A stretch of 12,181 nt of DNA. It comes from Serpentinicella sp031432315 (GTDB taxonomy: Bacteria; Bacillota; Clostridia; Peptostreptococcales; Natronincolaceae). Below the pieces are notes generated by a model. That model did not search any database, was not told where the DNA came from, and was given only the letters and a program-made list of their open reading frames with translations. A program made the position numbers and the translations under genes. This document shows positions 1 through 6,477 of this stretch, in pieces (positions within the stretch are counted from its first letter, which is position 1; each line of letters begins with the position of its first letter). The stretch covers positions 1 through 12,181 of the forward strand of contig NZ_JAVKGO010000023.1 of NCBI RefSeq assembly GCF_031432315.1. The letters are read 5' to 3'.

Positions 1-75
1 CCCAGATAGCTCAGTCGGTAGAGCAGGGGACTGAAAATCCCCGTGTCGGTGGTTCGATTCCGCCTCTGGGCACCA
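1..75 (+). tRNA. tRNA-Phe (GAA anticodon), missing its first base at the window edge
   Basis: The sequence folds as a full cloverleaf. The acceptor stem pairs bases 1-6 (CCCAGA) with TCTGGG at 65-70, and C71 needs a G one base before the window. The anticodon stem is 26-30/38-42 around loop 31-37, with anticodon GAA at 33-35, which reads Phe codons. The T arm has the TTCGATT loop, and the 3' CCA is encoded at 73-75. The gene is intact apart from the 5' base cut off by the window edge. It is followed within ten bases by its own terminator. Confidence 0.96.
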
Positions 76-80
76 ATGTG

Positions 81-117
81 AAAGATAGATATTTATTTAA
101 ATATCTATCTTTTTTTT
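81..117 (+). terminator. Intrinsic terminator of the tRNA-Phe transcript
   Basis: An inverted repeat of up to 15 bp (81-95 with 98-112) runs directly into a T tract ending at 117. The stem is AT-rich but long and perfect. Its position just after the tRNA CCA end indicates it closes the tRNA transcription unit. Confidence 0.85.
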
Positions 118-288
118 GTTTAAATATGTTTATTCATTTTACGTACTATTACATATACTGTTGATGGATCAAAAAATTGCTATTTTGTGAAAGATACCAT
201 TTTAAAAATATGATGTGTTAAAAAATTAATGAGATTTAGTGCAGTTAGTAAATTATATCTTAGTTAATTTTAATACTGGCCAAATCAA

Positions 289-1308
289 TTAAGCCGATAT
301 GTTACCACATACGTGATTTATAGTACTATTAATCAATAAAGAAAGCAAATCAAAGTTATATTCTTGAGAGGTAGCTAGAATTAGATTATCATTAATAATT
401 TTATTACTATCTAATGAATCTATAAATCTAAAGTCTTTTAGATCAATAGCGTAAAAAAACTTTTCACTAGTTAGATCATGCCGATTTACTATATATTCAA
501 TATCAAAATTCCCCTTTTGAGGCGACCACTTAAATTGGTACATGAAGTCATGGTAGATAATATCCTGTCGACTAGAAGTATTAGTGGTACCTGTTATAAA
601 TAACTTATTCTCTACTATTTTTATATCACGTAATTTATAAGTAAATAATACTGAAGTATTATGACAACTGATTTTATGACGAATTGTAGCAAACTCTTGT
701 TCATGTAAAGGTAAATAATTTAAGATTTCTAATACTCCACCAAGATGTAAAATATCTTCAAAATTGTGTAATAATATTTTTTCTAATGATTTTTTACACT
801 GAGTATTTACAAAATATGTGTACAAAGCAACACTTTCTTTACCTGTAATTGTGTCATCTCGAATGATACCTAAAAATTTCTCAATAGTCTTTAGTTTTAA
901 GTTATCTAAATTTAAATGATATTTATATGCCTTTACATATCTAAACAGATCTATATGATCTAAACGAAAAAGGTTAAATTCTATGTTATGATGGTTTAGT
1001 CGAGTTTGAAGAAAAGGAATATCAAAACTCTGGCCGTTAAATGTAATAAAAATATCAAAATTTAATACCTCGTTGACAAAGTAATTTAATAACGTTTTTT
1101 CCTCATTTGGATGCTCAGCAAAAATCTGCTTGATCTCAGTTTCTTTACCATTAATAATAGAAAAATAACCTATGAGAATAACTTTATCGTTATGTCTATT
1201 TAGCCCTGTTGTTTCAATATCAAAAATACAAATACGTTTGTCCTTAAATGCACTAAGAACCTTTGGGAGCTTTATAGTTTTATTACAAGGATAATTAATT
1301 ACTTTCAT
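289..1308 (-). CDS. RNase H-like (DEDD-superfamily) 3'-5' exonuclease, YprB/MrfB-like
   Basis: The first 200 residues of this 339-residue protein match the RNase_H_2/YprB-type exonuclease fold. Motif I is FDIETTG with Asp30 and Glu32, motif II is FNGQSFDIPF with Asp96, and motif III is HNFED with Asp185, giving the four metal-binding acids of the DEDD family. In Bacillus subtilis YprB (MrfB) is an exonuclease working with the helicase MrfA in repair of mitomycin damage; no such helicase lies in this window. Residues after about 200 form a tail I do not recognise. An ATG at 1320 opens the longer frame, but its ATGGAGG is itself the Shine-Dalgarno for the ATG at 1308, so the shorter start is preferred. 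The gene appears monocistronic. The family is clear; the exact substrate is not. Confidence 0.85.
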   Translation of the reverse strand: MKVINYPCNKTIKLPKVLSAFKDKRICIFDIETTGLNRHNDKVILIGYFSIINGKETEIKQIFAEHPNEEKTLLNYFVNEVLNFDIFITFNGQSFDIPFLQTRLNHHNIEFNLFRLDHIDLFRYVKAYKYHLNLDNLKLKTIEKFLGIIRDDTITGKESVALYTYFVNTQCKKSLEKILLHNFEDILHLGGVLEILNYLPLHEQEFATIRHKISCHNTSVLFTYKLRDIKIVENKLFITGTTNTSSRQDIIYHDFMYQFKWSPQKGNFDIEYIVNRHDLTSEKFFYAIDLKDFRFIDSLDSNKIINDNLILATSQEYNFDLLSLLINSTINHVCGNISA

Positions 1309-1345
1309 GATGGCCTCCATTTATACTATAATACGTTATCTATTT

Positions 1346-1375
1346 ATTTTAGCATAAAGTTATGTAAACATCTAA
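1346..1375 (-). promoter_or_regulatory. Possible extended -10 promoter of the RNase H-like gene
   Basis: On the minus strand TTAGAT (1375-1370) is followed after 18 bp by TAAAAT (1351-1346), which is preceded by TG at the extended -10 position. It lies about 40 bp upstream of the start codon and downstream of the asparaginase terminator. The -35 is poor, so this is a weak call. Confidence 0.3.
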
Positions 1376-1401
1376 CTTACTTTTAATATGAAATAATAAA
1401 A

Positions 1402-1435
1402 TAAAAAAATCGTAAAGGAGCTGACCATTACGATT
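1402..1435 (-). terminator. Intrinsic terminator of the asparaginase gene
   Basis: On the minus strand AATCGTAA (1435-1428) pairs with TTACGATT (1415-1408) around a 12-base loop and is followed by a run of T (1409-1403). It starts 11 bases beyond the asparaginase stop codon and separates that gene from the exonuclease gene downstream. Confidence 0.8.
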
Positions 1436-1445
1436 AAAGTAGATT

Positions 1446-2438
1446 TTATTGATATTGATTATTTTCAATTATTTCACGGATATTATCTAGATTAGATGTT
1501 TTTCCTAGAGCAAGCATTAATTTAATCCGAGCTTTTTGTCCAGCTAAATCTCCTCCAAAGATTATACCCATTTTTCTAAGTTCATTTCCGCCACCCTCAT
1601 ATCCGTAATTGTCCATAACTCTACCCGTTGGGCACCTTGATACCAGAACTACTGCTATATTTGATTTAATTGCTAGTTCAACGCCTTTTAAAGCTTCAGG
1701 TGGAATATTACCTCTTCCCATAGCCTCTAATATAATTCCTTTTGCTCCTGTGTTGATAGAACATTCTATAAGCTTAGAATTCATTCCTGAAACACATTTT
1801 ATTAAATCAACATTAGTGTTTAATTGATTTGTCATTATATGTTGTCTGCTTATTACTTTTCTATAGAATATCACTTCATCGTTATCAACAATTCCTAAAG
1901 GTCCAAAGTCAAGAGATTTAAATGTATTTAGACTCAGTGTGTTTGTCTTTGTCACTTCACTTGCCGCGTTAACTTCATTATTCATTACGACGAGCGTTCC
2001 TTTTTTACGACTTAATGGCGAAATAGCAGTGCATACAGCAGCTGCCAAGTTACTAGGTCCATCATAGCCCAATTCTGAACTGTTTCTCATTGCCCCTACC
2101 ATAACAATTGGTTTGTCATTGTTAATTGTTAAGTCTAATAGATAACCTGTTTCTTCTAATGTATCCGTACCATGAGTAACAATAACACCACATATATCAT
2201 CACGTAAAAGTTGGGCTTCAACAATCTCTTTTAATTCCATCATTAGGTGTGGTGTCATATGTGGACCTGGTATATTTGAAAAATTAATAACATCTAGTTT
2301 AGCGTACTTATCTATATTTGTTACAAGTGATAAAATTTCGTCATTTTCTAATGATGGAATTGCTGCACCAATTCTTGGATCTATTGACATTGAGATCGTA
2401 CCACCAGTAAAAATAATTGCTACTTTTGGCTTACTCAA
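1446..2438 (-). CDS. ansA: L-asparaginase, cytoplasmic
   Basis: The 330-residue protein is a full-length member of the bacterial L-asparaginase family, which hydrolyses asparagine to aspartate and ammonia. The N-terminal TGGTIS carries the catalytic Thr14. HGTDT gives Thr91 and Asp92 of the second catalytic site, and VTKTNT gives Lys164, equivalent to Lys162 of the E. coli enzyme. There is no signal peptide, so it should act in the cytoplasm. The start is TTG at 2438, preceded by a very strong AAAGGAGGTG at 2455-2446 with 7 bases of spacing; no better in-frame start exists nearby. A T-tract hairpin closes the gene. Upstream, on the same strand, lies a terminated small RNA whose read-through could feed this gene. 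The symbol follows Bacillus usage and is less certain than the enzyme class. Confidence 0.93.
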   Translation of the reverse strand: MSKPKVAIIFTGGTISMSIDPRIGAAIPSLENDEILSLVTNIDKYAKLDVINFSNIPGPHMTPHLMMELKEIVEAQLLRDDICGVIVTHGTDTLEETGYLLDLTINNDKPIVMVGAMRNSSELGYDGPSNLAAAVCTAISPLSRKKGTLVVMNNEVNAASEVTKTNTLSLNTFKSLDFGPLGIVDNDEVIFYRKVISRQHIMTNQLNTNVDLIKCVSGMNSKLIECSINTGAKGIILEAMGRGNIPPEALKGVELAIKSNIAVVLVSRCPTGRVMDNYGYEGGGNELRKMGIIFGGDLAGQKARIKLMLALGKTSNLDNIREIIENNQYQ

Positions 2439-2510
2439 AAGTTAACACCTCCTTTATAATAGTATGTTGTAAAAAAACTATATTATAAAAGAATTTTAAT
2501 TTCAAAAAAT

Positions 2511-2534
2511 AAAAAAAACCGGGCAATTGCCCGG
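2511..2534 (-). terminator. Strong intrinsic terminator at the 3' end of the candidate small RNA
   Basis: CCGGGC and GCCCGG pair around AATT (2534-2519) and are followed by eight T on the minus strand (2518-2511). On the plus strand no T run follows, so it works in the minus direction. No coding sequence lies between it and the minus-strand promoter at 2620-2648. Confidence 0.85.
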
Positions 2535-2613
2535 CCACATTCTAAAATGTGGTTTGTTTAAAAGGGGTATTGGGAATAGAGATTATATTCGAGGTTATCA
2601 GGGGGATAACCAT
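2511..2613 (-). ncRNA. Candidate small RNA of about 103 nt with C-rich open regions
   Basis: Seen on the minus strand: a consensus promoter predicts a start near 2613. The RNA opens with hairpin GGTTATC/GATAACC (2611-2605 with 2599-2593) bearing a CCCCT loop. About 40 bases without evident structure follow, containing TTCCC and ACCCCTTTT (2592-2553). Then come a second hairpin CCACATT/AATGTGG (2552-2546 with 2541-2535) and a GC-rich terminator. No open frame with a ribosome binding site lies inside. C-rich unpaired motifs that bind Shine-Dalgarno sequences are known from Gram-positive small RNAs such as RsaE/RoxS; homology to those is not claimed. It could instead be the attenuated 5' leader of the asparaginase gene, which starts 72 bases further on. 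Confidence 0.6.
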
Positions 2614-2619
2614 AAATAA

Positions 2620-2648
2620 ATTATAACAAATTACGACAAAATGTGCAA
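2620..2648 (-). promoter_or_regulatory. Extended -10 promoter driving the candidate small RNA
   Basis: On the minus strand TTGCAC (2648-2643) is separated by exactly 17 bp from TATAAT (2625-2620), and TG one base before the -10 gives an extended -10 element. The predicted start is near 2613, just before the first hairpin. The promoter is divergent from that of the LUD gene. Confidence 0.65.
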
Positions 2649-2660
2649 CACCTTGACAAA
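2632..2660. promoter_or_regulatory. Two Spo0A-box-like sites, 20 bp apart, between divergent promoters
   Basis: Read on the minus strand, 2660-2652 is TTTGTCAAG and 2640-2632 is TTTGTCGTA. Each differs at one position from the 0A box TTTGTCRAA, and they sit in the same orientation exactly two helical turns apart. They flank the -35 of the small-RNA promoter and lie upstream of the LUD-gene promoter. The region is AT-rich, so chance matches are possible and the protein bound is inference. Confidence 0.3.
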
Positions 2661-2676
2661 ATTTTTATTGCATATT

Positions 2677-2705
2677 TTGATAAAACAAAATGTATGTTAT
2701 ATAAT
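2677..2705 (+). promoter_or_regulatory. Housekeeping promoter of the LUD-domain gene
   Basis: TTGATA (2677-2682) is followed after exactly 17 bp by a perfect TATAAT (2700-2705). The predicted transcript starts near 2712 and reaches a strong AGGAGAAGGAGG at 2721-2732. The promoter lies inside the longer upstream-extended frame, which supports the start at 2739. Confidence 0.7.
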
Positions 2706-2738
2706 GTGGTTATAACTTGTAGGAGAAGGAGGCTTACA

Positions 2739-3356
2739 ATGGATCAGCGCATAAAAAAAGTAATTAATAATTTAAATAATAGAAATATAAATTCAACATA
2801 TTTTAATAATAGACACCAGTTAAAAGAAATACTCTTAAAGGAAACCATTAATATAAATGATAAAGTGGGCATTGGTGGCTCGATGACAATAAAGGAACTG
2901 GATCTATACAAAAGTTTAACAAAACGGGGTAATACTGTTTATTGGCATTGGATGACAGATTCAAAATATCAAAATGAAGAGAGGCGAAAAGCGTCCTTTA
3001 ACTCAGATATATACCTTACAAGTAGTAATGCTATTACCGAGAATGGTGAAATCATTAACATAGATGGCGTGGGAAATAGGGTTGCAGCCATGTTTTTTGG
3101 ACCTAAGAGAGTGGTAGTTATTTGTGGTACTAATAAAATATGTCCAGATTATAATAGTGCCATTAATAGAATTAAAAATGAGAGTTGTCCACTAAATGCA
3201 AGACGTTTAGGTTTAAACACACCATGTAGTGTAAGTGGCAAATGTATGGATTGTCGTAGCAATGAACGTATGTGTAATATTACAACTGTAATTAACAACA
3301 AGCCAATGGATATAGATTTTAGTGTGTATTTAGTTGGTGAAACTTTAGGTTTTTAA
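2739..3356 (+). CDS. LUD-domain protein (LutC/YkgG, DUF162 family)
   Basis: The 205-residue protein carries the LUD fold associated with lactate utilisation proteins. Visible landmarks are VGIGGSMT near residue 43, INIDGVGNRVAAMFFGP near 107-122, and a cysteine-rich C-terminal part with Cys150, 163, 169, 172 and 179. The arrangement CxxxxxCxxCxxxxxxC could bind metal. LutC works with LutA and LutB in oxidising L-lactate in Bacillus, but neither partner is in the window, and stand-alone clostridial members have no settled function. The open frame extends 32 codons upstream, but that part covers the promoter. The ATG at 2739 has a strong ribosome binding site and is preferred. I see no convincing terminator behind it, so some read-through into the desulfurase gene is possible. 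Confidence 0.82.
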   Translation: MDQRIKKVINNLNNRNINSTYFNNRHQLKEILLKETININDKVGIGGSMTIKELDLYKSLTKRGNTVYWHWMTDSKYQNEERRKASFNSDIYLTSSNAITENGEIINIDGVGNRVAAMFFGPKRVVVICGTNKICPDYNSAINRIKNESCPLNARRLGLNTPCSVSGKCMDCRSNERMCNITTVINNKPMDIDFSVYLVGETLGF

Positions 3357-3446
3357 ATAGGATTCTCGATGTTCAAGAAGAATGGTCTATTTTTAAAAGG
3401 TAATACTATGTCTGTAAAGGCAATTTATATTTGACATAAATATAGG

Positions 3447-3475
3447 TTTACAAAAATCAATAATTTCGCTAATAT
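3447..3475 (+). promoter_or_regulatory. Possible promoter of the desulfurase-thiI-moaC cluster
   Basis: TTTACA (3447-3452) and TAATAT (3470-3475) are spaced by 17 bp and lie about 30 bp upstream of the start codon. A TTGACA at 3431-3436 has no -10 at a suitable distance. The call rests on spacing and partial consensus only. Confidence 0.35.
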
Positions 3476-3507
3476 ATTAGCAGTATGTAATTTTTGGAGG
3501 AAATTAA

Positions 3508-4668
3508 ATGGAAGTTTATTTAGATAATGCTGCAAGTACAAAACCTTATGAAGAAGTTATCGAAGTGATAACATCTGCACTAAGGAATTTATATGCAAAT
3601 CCATCATCCTTACATAAGAAGGGTTTAGAAACAGAAAAGGAAATAAGACGAGCTAGGAATATCATTGCAAAGTCAATAGGTTGCGCAGAAAAAGATTTTA
3701 TTTTTACATCTGGAGGAACAGAGGCTAATAATTTAGCTATAAACGGTCTGATTAATAGCAATAAAAGAATAGGAAAACATATTGTGACAACAAGAATTGA
3801 ACATAAGTCCATATTAAGTACTTTTGATGCGCTTAAAAACAACGGCTATGATATTACTTATCTTGATGTTGATAAACAAGGCTTTGTTTGTTTAGATCAA
3901 TTTAAAAAAAGTATTAGACCGGATACAGCCTTAGTAAGCATAATGCATGCAAATAATGAAGTGGGCAGTATACAGTCGGTCAAAGAGATAAGTCATTTAA
4001 TAAAAAAAATAAATCCTAAAACCTTATTTCATGTTGATGGAGTACAAGCCTATGGAAAAATTAAAGTGAATATAGCAAAAACTAAAATTGATGCTTATAG
4101 CATAAGTGGTCATAAAATTCATGGGCCTAAAGGCGTCGGTGGACTATATATTAGACCTGGTGTAAAAATAAGTCCTATAATCTTTGGTGGAAGCCAAGAG
4201 TATAATCTAAGAGCAGGAACCGAAAATGTACCTGGTATAATAGGATTTAGTAAAGCAGTAGAGCTTATATTTGATAAAAATCATGTAGAGCGATTAAATG
4301 AAATTAATAAACTAAAAACTTACTTTTATAATTGTTTAGATCAAAATATAGAAGAGATTCATTTTAACAGTGATGATAATGAAAATTACCTACCCAATAT
4401 TATAAATGTTTCAATTCTAGGAATAAGAAGTGAGATTATGCTTCATAGTTTAGAGCAAAAAGGAATTTTTATTTCATCCGGATCTGCATGTACATCAAGA
4501 AAAAAAGATATAAGTCATGTATTAGAAGCAATGGGTTTAAAGCATGAGCAAATTGACAGTGCTATACGTATTAGCTTAAGTCAGTTTACAACGAAAGAAG
4601 AAATAGACTATACTGTAGAACAGATGAAAAATGAAGTACAGAAGTTAAGAAAAATAATAAAGAGGTGA
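3508..4668 (+). CDS. Cysteine desulfurase, NifS/IscS family, paired with ThiI
   Basis: This 386-residue PLP enzyme removes sulfur from cysteine, leaving alanine and an enzyme persulfide. It starts with the family hallmark YLDNAAST. It has His99 in IEHKS, Asp177 in HVDGVQ, the PLP-binding Lys203 in SGHKIHGPKG, RAGTEN near 235-240, and the sulfur-accepting Cys328 in SSGSACTS. Length is typical. ATG 3508 follows GGAGG at 3496-3500. The next gene, thiI, begins four bases after its stop, so it most probably supplies sulfur for tRNA 4-thiouridine, as NifZ does for ThiI in Bacillus subtilis. A more general IscS role cannot be excluded, since no iscU or sufU is in view. Confidence 0.93.
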   Translation: MEVYLDNAASTKPYEEVIEVITSALRNLYANPSSLHKKGLETEKEIRRARNIIAKSIGCAEKDFIFTSGGTEANNLAINGLINSNKRIGKHIVTTRIEHKSILSTFDALKNNGYDITYLDVDKQGFVCLDQFKKSIRPDTALVSIMHANNEVGSIQSVKEISHLIKKINPKTLFHVDGVQAYGKIKVNIAKTKIDAYSISGHKIHGPKGVGGLYIRPGVKISPIIFGGSQEYNLRAGTENVPGIIGFSKAVELIFDKNHVERLNEINKLKTYFYNCLDQNIEEIHFNSDDNENYLPNIINVSILGIRSEIMLHSLEQKGIFISSGSACTSRKKDISHVLEAMGLKHEQIDSAIRISLSQFTTKEEIDYTVEQMKNEVQKLRKIIKR

Positions 4669-4672
4669 CAAA

Positions 4673-5854
4673 GTGGATAAAGTCCTTATAATAAGATATG
4701 GCGAGATAGCACTAAAGGGATTAAATAAAAGGTTCTTTGAAGATAAATTAGTAAAGCATATTAGAAATGCAATATCCGATATTGGAAAGTTAAAAGTATA
4801 TAAAGAGCATAGTCGAATATACATTGATTTTAATGATGAAGAATACGATGAACATGATATTCTTGATCGTGTTAGAAAGGTTTTTGGTGTAGTTTCAGTA
4901 AGTGTTGCAAAAAAGATTGAAGTTAATTTAGAATTACTCAAAGAAATGGCAGTAAAAGAAGTGAAAGAAAATTTAGAAGAACAAGAAATAAAAACATTTA
5001 AAATTGAATCTAAAAGAGCAGATAAGTCATTTGAGTTAAATTCATTAGAATTAAGTAGAACAGTTGGTGGGTATGTACTAAGTCAATTTGATGATATTAA
5101 AGTTGATGTGCACAATCCGGATTTGACTATTTATATTGAAGTAAGAAACATAGCATTTGTATACAGTAAGAAAGTAAGTGGTTTTGGAGGATTACCTTTA
5201 GGAACTAATGGAAAAGCATTACTGCTTCTTTCAGGAGGAATTGATAGTCCAGTAGCAGGTTGGTTAGTTGGAAAAAGAGGTGTTGAGATAGATGCAATTC
5301 ACTTCCATAGCTATCCTTTTACTAGTGATAGATCAAAAGAAAAAGTAATAGACTTGGCAAAAATTCTTTACCAGTATACAGGAAACTTAAAGTTATATTC
5401 TGTTAACTTACTACCAATCCAGCAGGAAATAAATGAAAAATGCCCCGAAGAAGAAATGACTATTCTATCACGTAGATTTATGATGAAAATTGCTCAAAGG
5501 GTTGCCCTAGATCAAGGATGTGAAGCATTGGTAACTGGAGAAAGTATTGGCCAAGTAGCTAGTCAGACAGTAAAAAGCTTGCATGTGACAAATAATGCGG
5601 TTGATCTCCCTGTATTTCGTCCTTTAATTGCAATGGATAAGGTAGACATAGTTGACCTTTCAAAAAAAATTGGTACCTATGAAACATCTATTCTTCCCTT
5701 TGAAGACTGTTGCACTGTATTTTTACCAAAACATCCAGTAACTAGGCCTAGATTGAATAAAATTATAGATTCGGAGAGTAATCTGGATGAAGAATTTTTA
5801 ATAAATGAGGCAATAAGTAATATGGAAAAGCAATATATTTCTTTAGATAGATAG
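4673..5854 (+). CDS. thiI: tRNA 4-thiouridine synthase ThiI
   Basis: The protein has 393 residues. Residues 1-165 contain the N-terminal ferredoxin-like and THUMP region that binds tRNA. The adenylating PP-loop follows with SGGIDSP at 187-193. The EDCC stretch places Cys346/Cys347 at the position of the E. coli catalytic Cys344. The C-terminal rhodanese domain of the E. coli enzyme is missing, as is normal in Firmicutes, so persulfide must come directly from the neighbouring cysteine desulfurase. The reaction modifies U8 of tRNA; a role in thiazole synthesis is known in enterics but needs the rhodanese domain. The start is GTG at 4673; its Shine-Dalgarno AGAGGTGA overlaps the stop codon of the upstream gene, indicating translational coupling. 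Confidence 0.96.
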   Translation: MDKVLIIRYGEIALKGLNKRFFEDKLVKHIRNAISDIGKLKVYKEHSRIYIDFNDEEYDEHDILDRVRKVFGVVSVSVAKKIEVNLELLKEMAVKEVKENLEEQEIKTFKIESKRADKSFELNSLELSRTVGGYVLSQFDDIKVDVHNPDLTIYIEVRNIAFVYSKKVSGFGGLPLGTNGKALLLLSGGIDSPVAGWLVGKRGVEIDAIHFHSYPFTSDRSKEKVIDLAKILYQYTGNLKLYSVNLLPIQQEINEKCPEEEMTILSRRFMMKIAQRVALDQGCEALVTGESIGQVASQTVKSLHVTNNAVDLPVFRPLIAMDKVDIVDLSKKIGTYETSILPFEDCCTVFLPKHPVTRPRLNKIIDSESNLDEEFLINEAISNMEKQYISLDR

Positions 5855-5865
5855 AGGGTGAAGGT

Positions 5866-6345
5866 ATGGATGAATTAACTCATTTCAATGAAGAAGGCAG
5901 AGCGAAAATGGTGGATGTGGGTGTAAAGCTTAATACAAAAAGAGAAGCAATTGCCCAAGGTAGTATTTATATGGATACAAAAACCTTAAATAGAGTTATA
6001 AACAAGGATATTCAAAAAGGCGATGTCCTTGCTGTTGCACAAGTAGCAGGAATAATGGCAGCTAAAAATACAAGTCAATTAGTGCCTATGTGTCATCATA
6101 TTAACATTACAGGTGCAAACATACATTTTAACATAGACGAACAAAATAGTAAGATTGATATCAAAGCTATAATTAGTACTACAGGTAAGACAGGAGTTGA
6201 AATTGAAGCATTAACAGCTGTTTCAATTGCTGCCTTAACAATTTACGATATGTGTAAAGTTATAGACAAAAGCATGAAAATATCAGAGATTAAAGTGTTA
6301 AAAAAAGTAGGCGGAAAGTCAGGAGATTATGAAATACAAGAATAA
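5866..6345 (+). CDS. moaC: Cyclic pyranopterin monophosphate synthase MoaC
   Basis: The 159-residue protein is full length for MoaC, which converts the MoaA product into cyclic pyranopterin monophosphate, the first committed step of molybdenum cofactor synthesis. It opens with LTHFNEEGRAKMVDV, has PMCHHI at 74-79 and the long signature TGVEIEALTAVSIAAL. Lys51, His77, Asp128 and Lys131, the residues implicated in E. coli MoaC catalysis, are all present at identical numbers. It starts 11 bases after thiI with GAGGGTG as ribosome binding site, so it belongs to that transcript. No other moa gene is in the window. A strong terminator follows. Confidence 0.96.
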   Translation: MDELTHFNEEGRAKMVDVGVKLNTKREAIAQGSIYMDTKTLNRVINKDIQKGDVLAVAQVAGIMAAKNTSQLVPMCHHINITGANIHFNIDEQNSKIDIKAIISTTGKTGVEIEALTAVSIAALTIYDMCKVIDKSMKISEIKVLKKVGGKSGDYEIQE

Positions 6346-6368
6346 AGTTTAAAAATCAGGAAGTAGTC

Positions 6369-6417
6369 TTAAAAGCAACTAGGTAATAAAAAAACCAGTT
6401 GCTTTTAATTTTTTTTT
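6369..6417 (+). terminator. Intrinsic terminator after moaC
   Basis: TTAAAAGCAACT (6369-6380) pairs perfectly with AGTTGCTTTTAA (6397-6408), can extend inward by GGT/ACC after one bulged base, and is followed by nine T (6409-6417). It closes the desulfurase-thiI-moaC unit and insulates the sporulation operon downstream. Confidence 0.9.
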
Positions 6418-6477
6418 GTAAATTTAATTAATATAGCAAAACAATCTAAAAAACAACAAAACTAGTGTTTTTTCATG

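Noticed and set aside
118..288. Possible gene or regulatory RNA between the tRNA terminator and the exonuclease gene
   Set aside because: No open frame with a ribosome binding site, no stable hairpin and no convincing terminator for the exonuclease gene could be seen.
1609..1827. Plus-strand frame inside the asparaginase gene
   Set aside because: It is the antisense shadow of a conserved enzyme and has no recognisable family.
2542..2613. A 23-codon leaderless frame starting at the predicted small-RNA 5' end (minus strand)
   Set aside because: It has no ribosome binding site, only two Asn codons despite the asparaginase downstream, and runs through the hairpins; a frame of this length is expected by chance.
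2439..2613. T-box or known riboswitch in the asparaginase leader
   Set aside because: There is no T-box AGGGTGG-type sequence or specifier loop, and no riboswitch core I can recognise.
2653..2658. TTGACA as the -35 of the LUD-gene promoter
   Set aside because: No -10 lies at 16-18 bp; the TATAAT at 2700 is 41 bp away and fits TTGATA at 2677 with exact 17-bp spacing.
2643..2738. Longer N terminus for the LUD protein
   Set aside because: The extension covers the promoter and the ribosome binding site of the ATG at 2739 and has no Shine-Dalgarno of its own.
3357..3420. Terminator after the LUD gene
   Set aside because: Only a five-pair ATTCT/AGAAT stem with a large loop and a detached T run is present, too weak to call.
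6440..6475. AT-rich inverted repeat around ACTAGT upstream of spoIIAA
   Set aside because: The stem is only about five AT-rich pairs; the real terminator is at 6369-6417.
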